Below are positions 19,775 through 30,471 of a stretch of DNA of 64,000 nucleotides, one piece after another (positions within the stretch are counted from its first letter, which is position 1; the number at the start of each line of letters is the position of its first letter). The stretch comes from Aurantiochytrium sp. KH105 (lineage: Eukaryota; Sar; Bigyra; Thraustochytrida; Thraustochytriidae): contig BGKB01000048.1 in NCBI GenBank assembly GCA_003116975.1, positions 217,001 through 281,000 of the forward strand, read 5' to 3'. The position numbers were made by a program, and so were the translations under genes. The notes beneath the pieces were generated by a model, which saw only the letters and a program-made list of their open reading frames with translations, ran no database searches and was not told where the DNA came from.

Positions 19775-22025
19775 AGTTCCGCAGAAACCTTGTCATGGCG
19801 ATTAGGCACGGCGTCTGTACCTGGTTTTAGCAGAAGAAAATTGGCTCGAACAAGAATCGATCAAGAAATTCGCCTCGCCTCGTCTCTTCTGAAGGAATGG
19901 TACAAAGAGCATTTCGTAATCACGTTGGTTTCCTGAAGATTAGAATTTTTCATGTGCAGCTATACCTCGTCTTTTGCCTCGTTTTGTGGGTTTTGCACTG
20001 CGCGACAAAGGGTTGACCATCAGAGTGGTTTTCCGCCCTCGCATAGCCTCTGAGTAATACTCGAATATGGGATTTGTGTCTTTGTGAATTGGCTGAATGG
20101 TCTCACTGTCCAGAAGCTAAGCTTCCCAATGATGAAAAGTATCGTCAAAATGTGATCTTACTCTTATCGGTGAATGTACGGTGCTGTACGCTTGCGAAGA
20201 CCTGGAATGGTTATGGCTTCAAGACTCCCAGGTTCAATGAGTCTTGCTCTGGACAAATTGCAGTAACACAGCGTGGGCAGCGTCGTCTTCGTTGATGCTT
20301 TATGGCGTTGCATTACCTTTTCATCCACGTGTGACTATCTTTGTAGAAAATACTTTCGCTGCGACACCTTTTAACTTAACATTATCATCCACGTTACTCA
20401 GACACTGGTTTACTCGTCCGGTGTTGTTCTGGTTCTCCATGCCTTATCCTCTAGCTAAGCATCCAGCTTGACTGCAGACTTGATACAGCTTTCCCCCACT
20501 CGTTTCCCCATGTGTGTGGACTGCATTTTGCGCTGTGGGTGCTCGTTTGTGCTCCTCCACCAAGAAGCAGCGCGGCGGCCCATTTTCGCATGACCGTCCT
20601 ATAGCCAAGCTTGAAGGCTCGGACCGTGAAGCTTATTCTTGACGCGGGTGAGAGAGACGATTGGCGGCTCTCACGTCGCGTTCTAGCTGGCAGCAGAAAT
20701 TCTGGCTGTTCACTAGCTCGGTCGGCATTCTGCCACGGAGCGGCCAGCTCACCTCAGGCTTGCCAAGTTGTTGCTGGCCGCTTCCTCTGTAGTACACCCT
20801 GCGGGGCTAAAGCACCCGCGATCTGAAGTGCGTTTTTTCCGATGGAATTGTCTTATTGGTTATATTCGTAGCCGGCGGAGCCGGTCTTGACGAAGTATGA
20901 CTTATAGAAGAAGGAGACTTGGGAGTAGATTGAGCAGATTTGGCGGCAGGAGAGGCTGTGACTTGCATTTTTGACGCGGGGGCTTGCCAAGTTGTTGCTG
21001 GCCGCTTCCTCTGTAGTACAAGGAGGCGCGCATCGAGTCCAGTCGGGCACGCACTACGGACGCAGAGTGAGTGCCTGATCGATCCGTTGAGTTGCCCGAC
21101 TTCCTATACCTAAATAACTAAATAGTACAGTCAGAATTAGGCAAAGGAGGAGGTGGAGAAGTGGTTCACGAGACGACCGGAGGCTGGAGTTTACGATCGA
21201 GAGAGGGACTCGGGCTGCAGCAGCCTTGGAGTTTCTGTTTGTCAGTTGGGGCGGGCAATTTTGAGTGGGTCCGTCATGTGGCGCGGCGAGCTAACTTCCT
21301 TGTCGGGAATGGCCACGTCCGCCAGACGTCTCGTGACGATGCGTCTGAGAGAAGCATGCTCGAGCGAGTGCTTGTGCTGACGCTTCAGGAACGCTCGAAC
21401 TCGAAAAAACCTCGTCTGACCATGCCAGGATTCATCAGCCAGCTATATGATGTTTCGACCCTTGACACGAGTTTAGGAAGTGGCACGACGTTCAGTCGCC
21501 CTCACGAAAATGGATTCTGCCCGTTTTTGCCCTGGCCTGTTCCACCTCTCTGCGGCGACGAAGGGGAGAAAGGCTGCTGCACGCTCCTCGCCGGAGGGCC
21601 GTCCCCGATGAGAATGGATTTCGGGAACGAAGGCTCGAGGGGCTTCCTTGCCCGGCTAGTAGGCGCCCGACTGTGCACCAGACTCATCTTGCCAAGAATC
21701 GGCAGGGCAGGAGCACCTTGAGAGAGGGCAAGGCGGCCTCGCCAAGTTCCAACGGATCCATTCTAAAGCTCATTCACAAGTCAATTTTCCGTGGGACGTT
21801 TGCGGGAGAAGCAAGCATGAGAGCGTTTAGGGCCGGAATGGAGTCGCTGCTCTCTCACAGGCTAATGCTGCTTGCTTTCGCCTGCGATGGAGAGGGGGGG
21901 GGAGGGGGGAGGGACGAGCAAATTCATAACTCGGACTGCAGACGCCCGCGACTCGCGACCCCTTCGCCCCGAACCGAGGCGCCTCGCGGCCTGGCGCAGC
22001 GCGACGGCCAAGCGCTCGGTGCGCG
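19775..22025. other. Spacer between small genes C and D
   Basis: No gene recognised. The stretch includes a 40-bp exact direct repeat (20757-20796 and 20981-21020). An ORF at 21161-21721 (+, 186 codons) has no family features and I leave it uncalled. A short string at about 20030 (cgccctcgcat) recalls the small-gene motif but leads into stops. Confidence 0.4.
20757..21020 (+). repeat. 40-bp exact direct repeat pair
   Basis: The 40 bases starting ggcttgccaagttg and ending ctctgtagtaca occur identically at 20757-20796 and 20981-21020, 224 bp apart. The short string ttgacgcggg next to the second copy is also found at about 20639, so the segment looks like a local mosaic duplication. Confidence 0.85.
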
Positions 22026-22241
22026 ATGACTACCCCGGTACTCGCAGCGGACCCTAGACTGCGCATCGAGGAACCTGCGCACAGGCTCGTGCGAGCATCG
22101 CAGTCCGCAGATAATAGCAATACACCAGCGTCACCACGGAAGCGAAGGGGCTCACGGCCACGCCTTGAAACCGCGCCTCTATTGCCCGTCTTCAACAACG
22201 GCGATGAGGCTGAGACGACCAAGCTTGAGCAGGACAGTTGA
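22026..22241 (+). CDS. Small protein D of the same family (71 aa)
   Basis: A 71-residue protein starting MTTPVLAADPRLRIEEPAH. After a Ser/Asn-rich middle it has PRKRRGSRPRLETAPLLPVF, which aligns with KRPGYSRPRMETVELLPLY of member A (about 12 of 18 positions identical or close). The tail is acidic (NNGDEAETTKLEQDS), unlike the Lys/Pro tails of A-C. It is the most distant member and the longest. Function unknown. Confidence 0.5.
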   Translation: MTTPVLAADPRLRIEEPAHRLVRASQSADNSNTPASPRKRRGSRPRLETAPLLPVFNNGDEAETTKLEQDS

Positions 22242-23240
22242 TCTGGCTGATTGTACATCAAGCTAAGCTAGCCTACTTCGTGTATAGAACTAATTGTGTA
22301 TGATACCTATTGTTTTCCGAAGCATCTCGCTGGCTGAAGTTCTGTGGTTGCCTTTTGTATTTCCTTCCATAGCTATTGTTTTATGCGTTTACCGGCTGCC
22401 ACAAGCTGAAATCGGCAAGCAGACCCCCTACTTGCCCTCGCCGTCTGTTGCAAACCCTGGGGGATGCGCGGCTGAGTTGACCTAGCAGTAAGTAGCACGT
22501 GGCACTGTATTGCCGCCGCTTCCTCGTCAAACAACACTACTAGCTCAATAGAGATGCTGGCTGAGGCAAAAAAAGGTTGAGTCTGCTCCTCGAGACAAGC
22601 CTGTTATCGGCGGTTGACTTTCGCAATCAAGCCTCCTCCCCACCTCTTCTACCGTTTCAGGTTTCGTTGCAGGTTTACAGGTTATTCCCAAGGCCAAGCA
22701 CCATCCATCCCGCCCTTACCGACATAAATTTGAAGCAGCGCCAGGCCGAGCTCGCGAGCTCGGGGCCGTACTAGCCTGGGATGGCGCTGCGCTGGGCAGA
22801 TCCGCCCGGCATCCTGACACCTTTTTCTTTCTTTTTTTTCCTCGCCTTGTGACTGCTTCCGTCTCGACCCAACTGGCGTAGGTACAACAATACTCGGCTT
22901 GTCTGCGGGTGGTGGCGGAAGACGTTCAATACGCGCGAGCGACATCTCCTCCGCGCCGCAGAGGCTACTTTGCTGATTCGCGGTGGACTATCGCAACGAT
23001 GCCTTCACCGTTCACGGTCTCGGTTCACAGTCTCGCCTCGCTTCGGTTTCTACTATACTACTATACTATACGTATACTACTATACATTGCTTGCTTTTTC
23101 CTGACTGTACGAAAGACCTGGCTGAAAGACTCGAAAGACCTTCCTGGAAGTCGTCGCCTCGCTTGTTCACCTTTTCTTTGAGGTGATTTATTTTATTTTC
23201 TGACCAAGCGCTGGCGACGCAGATTCAAGGTGTGCTCCAC

Positions 23241-23271
<31 letters not shown>
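23241..23271. repeat. CAGG tetranucleotide microsatellite
   Basis: About 7.5 copies of cagg in tandem, followed by a GC-rich tract. Confidence 0.9.
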
Positions 23272-24120
23272 CGCGGCCGGCTGGCTGGCTCTCGTTCCCT
23301 CTTTCGATTTCTCTCCCCCAGGCTTCCCTTCCCCCCCGCCCTCACCCCGGCCTGCATCCGTCCGCGCGGCGCGCAACGGCCGCGGCCCGACCGGCCACGC
23401 ATGTAGTTGCACAGTGGAAGCAGAAGCAGCCTCTCTCAACGACTTTAACCCGAGCATTCCGGTCAGGCGCGATGGACGAGGCCAGTCAGTGTAATAAGTC
23501 TGACTGTGACGGGAGCATCCGCAAGGGCTTCTTCTCTCCATTCCACAGAGCTGCAGCTGGCTTGGCTGGTGTGGCTGCACGGCAGGCAAGCACGCCGCAT
23601 CCCTTGCACTGTCTTGCCTTGCCTTGCACTATCTTGCGGCCTGGCTGCTTGCCTGGCTGCCCGTCTTACCGGTGGCCATCCAGCCATCCATCTGGCGGCT
23701 CTAGCAAAACACGTCCAGCGTCGCGAGCACTCGACTCCCCCAAGCTACAACGACGACCAAAGAAACTCCGGTGGGGCAAAAGCCGGAGGAAAAAAATTCC
23801 TCCCGAACGACCTTCGCCGATCAAATCAGAAACCGTATCATCATCATCATCATTATCCACCATCCACATCGACCCAGCGAATCAATCAACAACCATACAC
23901 CCACCCTCAATCTCCTTCTCTCTCGGCGCACGCCCATCCACCACCATCGTCCGTCCACCTCTACAGAAGTCGTTCGAGCGCTCGCATCGAGCAAGCGACT
24001 GCGAGCAAGCAAGCGTGCGTACGTGCGTGCGCCAGTCCTCGCGCGGAAAAGGACGAGGCGGCGTGCGCTAGGTTCCGCCCACGAGCGAGCGAGCGAACGC
24101 ACCCCTGCCACCCATTTACC

Positions 24121-24121
24121 G

Positions 24122-24152
<31 letters not shown>

Positions 24153-24153
24153 A
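24121..24153. repeat. CTG trinucleotide microsatellite
   Basis: A near-perfect CTG run of about ten units, in apparently non-coding DNA. Confidence 0.9.
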
Positions 24154-24481
24154 GGTGTGGCGCGCATTGGCCACGCGACCACCTTGCCCTCCTGGCTGCT
24201 GCTGCTGCTTCTGTAGCTGCTGCTCACCACCGCGGTAACGACTATTCTCTGCTGCATAGGCACCCGTTGGTTGGCAGTCAGCGCAGCGGCGGCCACCGCC
24301 CCTCCGTGGCCTCAACGCCTACCTGGCAGACTCCAAAAGAGGAAAAGCCGAGGCCACAGAAATTGAGGAGATCGAGCGCTCTCCTTCTTCTCCTTCCTTT
24401 ACGTCTACTTCTTGGTTTCCGACGTCTTGGTCTCCGAGTTCGGCTTCGTGCCTCGGGCGACCGGAGCCAGAGCGCGCGCAC

Positions 24482-25873
24482 ATGATGGCCGACAGCGCCC
24501 CGCCTCTGGCACGCGCGTGCGCGGGAGCAGGAGCCATGTGCACACAACAAGAGGATAGTGACAGAACTTGCCTAAGACGCTTCAGACTCCTGGGATTCAT
24601 TGCAGAAGGCCAAGCCGGCCGTCTTGCGGTTGCAAGTCTTGCACAAAGAAGCGCTGACCCTGTGGTGGCCTCGGACTCCCCTTCTGTAGCATCATCGAGC
24701 AGTATGGCAGATTGCGAGCGCAGTAAAGACGCCGAGCAAAAAATGTTCCCAGAACAAGTCGCCGTCGACCTTGCACGAGATGTCGAAAGTAAAGCGTCCT
24801 TGAACTCTCGAATCCACCCTATGAATCTGAGCAATAACAATGACAAACAAGAGGAAAAGCACATCCCCAAAGCCTCGCCATCGCCGCCTCCGCTTCCCGT
24901 GGTCTCCCGGCAATCTCAGGATGATGCTATTGTGGACAGTCTTCTCGGGTCAGTCTCAAGAGAACGATCAGGGACACTTCTCAAGAGCTACGGTCGTGAT
25001 CTCGTCCTCCCGTTGGAGATTGATGAGGCGCGCAAGCTCGATAACGCTTCAGAGGGCCACTTTGCTTTGAAAATCGTTGATTGCGGCGCTTCGGGGAGCG
25101 TCCGTGCTGCAGAGCTCGAGAGTGAGGTGGCTGTAATGCGTGAAATCGCTCGCGATCCGTTTCCCTTCCTTGTGGATTTCTACTTTGCGACCACATCAGA
25201 GTCCAGGGTGTACATGGCGATGGAGCTTTGTCAAGGGGGCGACTTGTTCTCACTCATTCGCCAGGAACAGGTCCTCCGGCCCAAAGACATTTTATTCTTT
25301 GCCGTGGAGATGGCTCTTGCCCTGCAGCATCTGCATGATCGCCGCATCTTGCACGGGGACCTTAAACCGGAAAACGTAGCTCTTTCTGCTTCAGGTCACA
25401 TTCGTCTCGTTGACTTCGGCCTCTCGGTGCTCTTCGACGCTCGCGAGCACCTCGACGCGGAAACCGGACGATTGGAGACCGTCTCGCATTCGGGTACCTT
25501 GGCGTACTGCGCTCCCGAAGTGTTGGCCCGTTTCCCGCATAGTTTCGAGTCTGATTGGTGGAGTTACGGTGTCGTTTTGTATGAAATGCTTTTTGGGACG
25601 TTGCCTTTCAGTGGCGCAGATGATGAAGCCACTTGCGCTCTCATTTGCACGTCTACTCTGGAACCTCCTTCCGAGGCTCTTGGAGGCGTAGAGCCCAGAT
25701 GTTACGGTCTCATTTCTGAGCTATTGACCAAGTCGCCACGACGTCGCATCGGCTATGCTGATGGCCTGGATGGAGTTCGTCGTCACGCCATGTTCGCCTC
25801 GGTCAATTGGGATCATGCTCGAAACCTTCGCTATCGTCCTCCTTTTTGTCTTGCCGAAGCTTCTGGCGTTTGA
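24482..25873 (+). CDS. AGC-like serine/threonine protein kinase with split N-lobe
   Basis: A 463-residue protein kinase. A glycine-loop-like strand (LLGFIAEGQAGRLAV, about 37-50) is separated from the ATP-binding Lys (HFALKIVD, K197) by about 140 residues of Ser/Pro/acidic low complexity. The remaining motifs are MELCQGGDLFSLI, the catalytic loop HGDLKPEN (D293; Arg of HRD replaced by Gly, so a non-RD kinase), DFG (311-313), GTLAYCAPEVL and SDWWSYGVVLYEMLFG. The WWS and GxLPF pattern is of AGC type. The C-terminal tail is short and lacks a clear AGC hydrophobic motif. The start is the first Met of the frame (ATGATG at 24482). Substrate unknown. Confidence 0.85.
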   Translation: MMADSAPPLARACAGAGAMCTQQEDSDRTCLRRFRLLGFIAEGQAGRLAVASLAQRSADPVVASDSPSVASSSSMADCERSKDAEQKMFPEQVAVDLARDVESKASLNSRIHPMNLSNNNDKQEEKHIPKASPSPPPLPVVSRQSQDDAIVDSLLGSVSRERSGTLLKSYGRDLVLPLEIDEARKLDNASEGHFALKIVDCGASGSVRAAELESEVAVMREIARDPFPFLVDFYFATTSESRVYMAMELCQGGDLFSLIRQEQVLRPKDILFFAVEMALALQHLHDRRILHGDLKPENVALSASGHIRLVDFGLSVLFDAREHLDAETGRLETVSHSGTLAYCAPEVLARFPHSFESDWWSYGVVLYEMLFGTLPFSGADDEATCALICTSTLEPPSEALGGVEPRCYGLISELLTKSPRRRIGYADGLDGVRRHAMFASVNWDHARNLRYRPPFCLAEASGV

Positions 25874-27235
25874 TCATCTCAACTGGCTTCCTGCTTCTGC
25901 TCTTCTAAATGTTTGATATCTGTAATCTGTTTTTACCTTTCCAATACGATGAACCAGACCACTTGAGGGGAAGGGAATTCAGTCTTTCATGCTTTTCTTT
26001 GAATTTGATTGTGTGAAAGCAAGTTGACGAGCTGTATGGGTCAATGATTCACGTTACTATTGTTGTGGGTTATTGATGTTTTCGATAGTAAGGATGAAGA
26101 GGATGATGTTGTTCAAGGCAGTTGTTGTTGATGATGTTGATGTTGTTGACCTTGCAGCTCCTCCTCCTCCTCCTTATCATCATCATCATCATCCTCTTCA
26201 TCATCTTCTTCTTCTTTTATGTTTTCGTTTTGGATCCGACCTCCATGCCCTCTCCTTCTTCCTCGCCGTCCACCTCCCCAAGCTCTTCATCCTCCTCATC
26301 CCCTCTCCAAGCCCTCCCGCCCCGTCGCCCCGGCGCGTCGCCGGCCCCTGTCCCCAATCAATCACAATCTCGACTTGCGCAGACCGGGCACAAATGGCCC
26401 TTTCTCCCGCTGCCAAAGGTCAACCAACATGAAGCAAGTATTCATTAGAGCTCGGACAGTCAGTCAAACAGACAGAGCCAGCCTTGCCCCTCCCCCCCCC
26501 ACTAAGAACAGACAGTGGCCTGCCGCGCATAGCCCACTTGCAGCGCACCCATTCTCCACTTGCGCGGCGTCTGGCCGCCTTCCTGCCCTTAATCAACCGC
26601 TCGATCGCTCGACGATCGCTCCTCGATCCATCGAGAAAGCCGCAAGCAGAGCTGCTTGCGCTGCGCGAGACCGCTCGCGCGCGCTGACCCGGACCGCGCC
26701 GCCGCCGCCGCCGCGCCCCGCGCGCCGCCCCGCGCCGCCCCGCCGCGCCCCGCCCTCGCGCGCCGCCGCGGAGGCGCCGCCGCCGCCGAGAAGGCGCCGA
26801 GGAGAGACGCGCAGCAGCAGGGCGTCGCAGGCCAGCACGCGGGCAGGCAGGCAGGCAGGCAGACGCGCGCTGCTCTGCTCTCCTCGCCGCGCAGCCGGCT
26901 CGGATCGAACGCGGATCCTCGCGGGCCCGCCTTGCGCTCGCGCGCTAGCTCGCTCGGAGCGTGCGTCGCGAGGAAGGCGAAAGAGATCGTGGATCTCTCG
27001 TGAGGAGCGAGAAGGTTTCGCGCGCGCGAAGAAGAAAACCTCGTGGGCTCCTTCTTGCAGCGCAAACGCCTCGTCGCGAGCTCGTGTGACTCGCGTGCAG
27101 ACCTCCTTGCCTTTTACGAAGCCACCTTCCCCCCCCTCGCTTTCTCCTTTATTTTTTCTTTTCTTGCTTTCGAAGGCGCCGATATTCTGAGCTGGAGCCC
27201 ACTTCCGGCGAGCTCAAGAAAACCGGCAAACAAAG
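25874..27235. other. Intergenic region, kinase 3' UTR to PP2C promoter
   Basis: Holds a mixed CTC/ATC/TTC microsatellite (about 26158-26218) and a very GC-rich CCG/GCC tract (26700-26800), followed by a CAGG run (about 26841-26861). Nothing with protein-family features was seen. Confidence 0.5.
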
Positions 27236-28240
27236 ATGGGCTCGTTTTTGGAGAAGCCCGTGACCGAGAAGGAGACTGCGGAGCAGAGCGGCGAGCTGAA
27301 AGATGGCGGCTCATTACAGTATGGCGTGTCCGCCATGCAGGGCTGGCGCGTGAACATGGAGGACGCGCACGTTCACAGGATTGGACTCGGGGATCGCGGT
27401 GATCTAGGGCTATTTGGGGTGTTTGACGGCCACGGAGGAAGACTCGTGGCCTGTCACGCTGCCGAGAACCTCGAGGCAGAAATTTGTGGAAACGAGCACT
27501 TTTCAAAATTGCCAGCTGCAGGCACCTCCTCTGCCGGCAAGGAAGCGGCCGCCACGCTCGGAAAGGCCGTCTGCGCGGCTTTTCTCAGCCTCGACAAGAA
27601 GATGCGCGAGCTGGACCAGATCAAGGGTGGTGTCGACCACAGCGGGTCCACTGCTGTCGTGAGCTTTATTACCCCTTCCCACTACGTTGTCGGAAACTGC
27701 GGCGACTCTCGCCTGGTCATTTGCGGCGAAGATAAGGTCCTTTTCAGCTCGCTCGATCACAAGCCCACACAGCCCTCGGAGCAGGCTCGTATCGAGAACG
27801 CGGGCGGCACAGTCTCCTTCCGCCGCGTCAACGGCGACCTGGCCGTCTCGCGCGCTCTGGGTGACTTTCTCTACAAGGCAAATGACTCTCTTCCCGACGT
27901 GGAGCAGCAGGTGTCCGCGGAGCCGGATGTTTCCGTCATCGCTCGCAAGCCTACGGACCAGTTTGTCTTGCTCGCTTGCGATGGCATCTGGGACGTCATG
28001 TCCAACGAGGCGGTGTGTTCGTTCGTGCTCGCTAAGATGCGCGAGGGTCTTCCGCTGTCGCTCATCTGCGAGGACCTCATCGACCATTGTCTGGATCTCG
28101 GGTCCCGCGACAACATGAGCGTTATCATTGTAGCCTTGCCTGGCGCACCTTCTGAGCTTGGGTCCAAGTCTATCGATGACGTTCGCAAAGCCAGGGAGGC
28201 ATCTGAGGACACTTCGATGGCCCAGGTCGCTGGGGCATAG
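27236..28240 (+). CDS. PP2C-family serine/threonine phosphatase (PPM)
   Basis: A 334-residue, metal-dependent phosphatase close to yeast Ptc2/3 and animal PPM1A/B. The N-terminus MGSFLEKPVTEK matches the family and has Gly2, so N-myristoylation is possible. Metal-binding signatures are NMEDAH (E42, D43), VFDGHGG (D64-G68), LACDGIWDVMSNEA and SRDNMSVIIV; the conserved RVNGDLAVSRALGD stretch is also present. All expected catalytic acidic residues are visible, so it should be active. It lies downstream of the protein kinase in the same orientation, but the 1.4-kb gap argues against co-transcription. Confidence 0.93.
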   Translation: MGSFLEKPVTEKETAEQSGELKDGGSLQYGVSAMQGWRVNMEDAHVHRIGLGDRGDLGLFGVFDGHGGRLVACHAAENLEAEICGNEHFSKLPAAGTSSAGKEAAATLGKAVCAAFLSLDKKMRELDQIKGGVDHSGSTAVVSFITPSHYVVGNCGDSRLVICGEDKVLFSSLDHKPTQPSEQARIENAGGTVSFRRVNGDLAVSRALGDFLYKANDSLPDVEQQVSAEPDVSVIARKPTDQFVLLACDGIWDVMSNEAVCSFVLAKMREGLPLSLICEDLIDHCLDLGSRDNMSVIIVALPGAPSELGSKSIDDVRKAREASEDTSMAQVAGA

Positions 28241-29250
28241 GTCTTTGACCCTCGTCTGCTGCTCGTCTGCTGCTCGTCTTTTGGTAGAATTTCGGCGCAA
28301 GCAGCCAAGCGAGCAGGCAACCAACCATTTACAACCAACGGAGCAAGCGATCTACCTCTACTTCTACTACTACTACTTCTTCTTCTTCTTCCTTTTCTCT
28401 CTTCCTCTTCCTCCTCCTTTCCCATTCTGCCTTTCATCTCCCTTTTTTCTTCCTCGACTTTCTCGCCACGTTCTGATTATCTCCATTCCCATCATCTTTT
28501 TCTGTTCCCGTGTGCGTGCATGCATGCATGCATGCATGCATGCATGCTACAGTATACTGCTACCTCTGACAAAAAGACGATTACGACGATTGAAGACGGC
28601 GTGATCATGAAAAGAAACAAATGACAAATTTTACTTGGCAATTGTGTGCTTTGCCACGTTGTGCTTGTCCTTTTCTTTCCGTTCCCTTCAAAACTCGCGA
28701 GCAACTCCAACGCCCGAGCCTCCTGGCTTCTCTGCTTACTTCATCCATCTTTAGCATTTTCGACCTATTGCCCTCCGTGCCTGCCACGCTTGCCACGCCA
28801 CTGGTGGCAGGCAGACAGAAGGTCGACTTGGGTGCTCGTCCTCCTCGTGCTCGTCCTCCTCACAAGTCATCATCGGCCTTCGCAGGAAACTCCATTTCTC
28901 TCACTTCTTTCTTTCTCTCTGTCTGTGTTGTGCGATTCTGTGTTGGGCTTGCCATCCTCACGGCCGCCACTGGAGAAATAGGATATAAAAAAAAATCTCG
29001 TGCACGTGCCGCCCGAAACGAGCGAGGGAAAAGAAAGAAAGTGGCGCAAGCCCACCCACGCTCGACTTTGGCGCAGCAGAAGACCTTGCCTCGCTCCGCC
29101 GCGGCCGACGCTGCGACGCGCGAAGGAGGGCCGGCCGGCCGGGCGATCGCCCTGCGCGCGCGGCGGAAACCTGCGTTCTCCGCGCGGGCGATCGAGGGAG
29201 AGCAGCGCAGAGCGAGTCCGGGCCTCGACGGGGAGAAGGAGAAGAAGAAG
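28241..29250. other. Intergenic region with a TGCA microsatellite
   Basis: Includes a pyrimidine-rich tract (28370-28470), an eight-copy TGCA run (28517-28548) and the probable 5' UTR of the sulfotransferase-like gene. The frame of that gene is open back to 28621, but the upstream part is low-complexity. Confidence 0.45.
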
Positions 29251-30471
29251 ATGGACGAGGGCCGCCGGAAATTCCGCCTCGTGCCCGGGGAGCCCGTGGG
29301 CAGCGGCGGCTTCGACGGCCGCGGGCAGGGCGAAGGCGAGGACCAGGCGGGGCCGCGCGATCGCAAGGAGTCGTACATCTTCGTGGGCCAAGACCTCCAG
29401 TACTGCACCGCGGAGCGCATCGTCGCCCTGGTGGGAGCCAAGTGGGCAACGCAGGTGTCCATGAACCGCGCGCTCAAGTTTCAGCCTCAAGAGGGCGACG
29501 TAGTCGTGAGCGCGGCGCCCAACAGTGGAGAGGGCATCGTTCTCTGCATGCTGCAGCTCCTTGCCCTTGGCGAAAACAGTGTCAACGCCCAAGGCAACCG
29601 CACCGATGACGGCGCCTACTATCCCATCCCACTCATTGAGAGCAAAGACTTTGACAAGAACCCCCGCGGCCTTGATGACCTGCAACCTGGCGTCTTGCGT
29701 CTGTACAAGACCCATATGGATGCACTTTCGATGCGGGACAAGATTCATGGAGAGGGCAAAGTCATTTGCGTCCTCCGCGACCCCAAGGACTACCGTCTCG
29801 GGTGGTTTCGTTGCCTCACGCGCATGTACGAAGCTGAGCGCAAGGACCGTCCCGATACAACTCCCTTTTCTGCACGGTACTCGCTTGATGACTTTGCCCA
29901 GGTCCGACCTGCCCTTTGTTGTGGCTACCAAAAGGAATCCAACTATGAGGAGAACCTGGTAGAGTGGGCAAGCATGCGCGACGAGCCGAATGTGCTCATC
30001 GTTTTCTACGAGGACATTATCAACGATACGCCCGCGGTGCTCGATCGTCTGGCGCACCATGTCGGCGTTAACCCGTCTTTGGCGCTGCGAAAGAAAATTC
30101 TCTTGCATGTTAACTTTGCACGAATGCATACAACGTACGGTGCTCTGCACGAGTTTAGTGCTGAAGAGGCTGACATTAAAGTAGGCCAAGCCATGCCTCG
30201 TTTCACCTACGAGTCGAATCTCGATATCAACCAAATGTGGACCGCAGCTGTGCGTCTTGTGGAGCCGAGTCGCTGGCGTGATTACAGTGCTTTTTATGAG
30301 GATTTGACGGGCCGAACTTTCCCGTTCGAGTACGCGACCATGCCGCCCGAGGAGGAAGATTACCTCTGCACTGATCTTCAATCTGCCATCGCAGCTTGTT
30401 TGCCCAAAGTCGATAAAGATGGCAAGCGTCGGCACCTCTTTCCCTCGAACCGCTTTTCGCGCTGGAAGTAG
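29251..30471 (+). CDS. Sulfotransferase-like protein with altered PAPS site
   Basis: A 406-residue protein with the sulfotransferase fold. The 5' phosphosulfate loop appears as SAAPNSGEGIVLCML (about 87-101), where the family usually has PKSGTTW, so the loop Lys is Asn. The KTH motif (RLYKTHMDAL) that carries the catalytic His is kept. The 3' phosphate loop is CVLRDPKDYRLGWFRCL, where the usual Ser is Gly. VFYEDI corresponds to the conserved YED strand. The expected C-terminal RKGxxGDWK motif is absent. It may be a diverged or inactive member; substrate unknown. I start at 29251 (MDEGRRKFRLVPGEP) because the upstream frame is low-complexity. Confidence 0.75.
   Translation: MDEGRRKFRLVPGEPVGSGGFDGRGQGEGEDQAGPRDRKESYIFVGQDLQYCTAERIVALVGAKWATQVSMNRALKFQPQEGDVVVSAAPNSGEGIVLCMLQLLALGENSVNAQGNRTDDGAYYPIPLIESKDFDKNPRGLDDLQPGVLRLYKTHMDALSMRDKIHGEGKVICVLRDPKDYRLGWFRCLTRMYEAERKDRPDTTPFSARYSLDDFAQVRPALCCGYQKESNYEENLVEWASMRDEPNVLIVFYEDIINDTPAVLDRLAHHVGVNPSLALRKKILLHVNFARMHTTYGALHEFSAEEADIKVGQAMPRFTYESNLDINQMWTAAVRLVEPSRWRDYSAFYEDLTGRTFPFEYATMPPEEEDYLCTDLQSAIAACLPKVDKDGKRRHLFPSNRFSRWK

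Larger units (their letters stand above)
22242..24481. other. Intergenic region upstream of the kinase, with microsatellites
   Basis: Contains a CAGG run (23241-23271), a CTG run (24124-24153) and several low-complexity tracts. Long ORFs here are of repetitive composition and differ between frames without domain features. Part of it should be the kinase promoter and 5' UTR. Confidence 0.45.

Noticed and set aside
20030-20065. A possible fifth copy of the small-protein motif (cgccctcgcatagcctctgag)
   Set aside because: Only eight codons resemble the motif and a stop follows; too short to distinguish from chance.
21161-21721. A 186-codon + strand ORF
   Set aside because: No recognisable features and overlapping ORFs in other frames.
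28621-29250. N-terminal extension of the sulfotransferase-like protein
   Set aside because: The composition is low-complexity and does not match the family; the ATG at 29251 is near the expected start.
28870-30435. A 521-codon minus-strand ORF over the sulfotransferase-like gene
   Set aside because: Antisense shadow; the plus strand carries the recognisable motifs.
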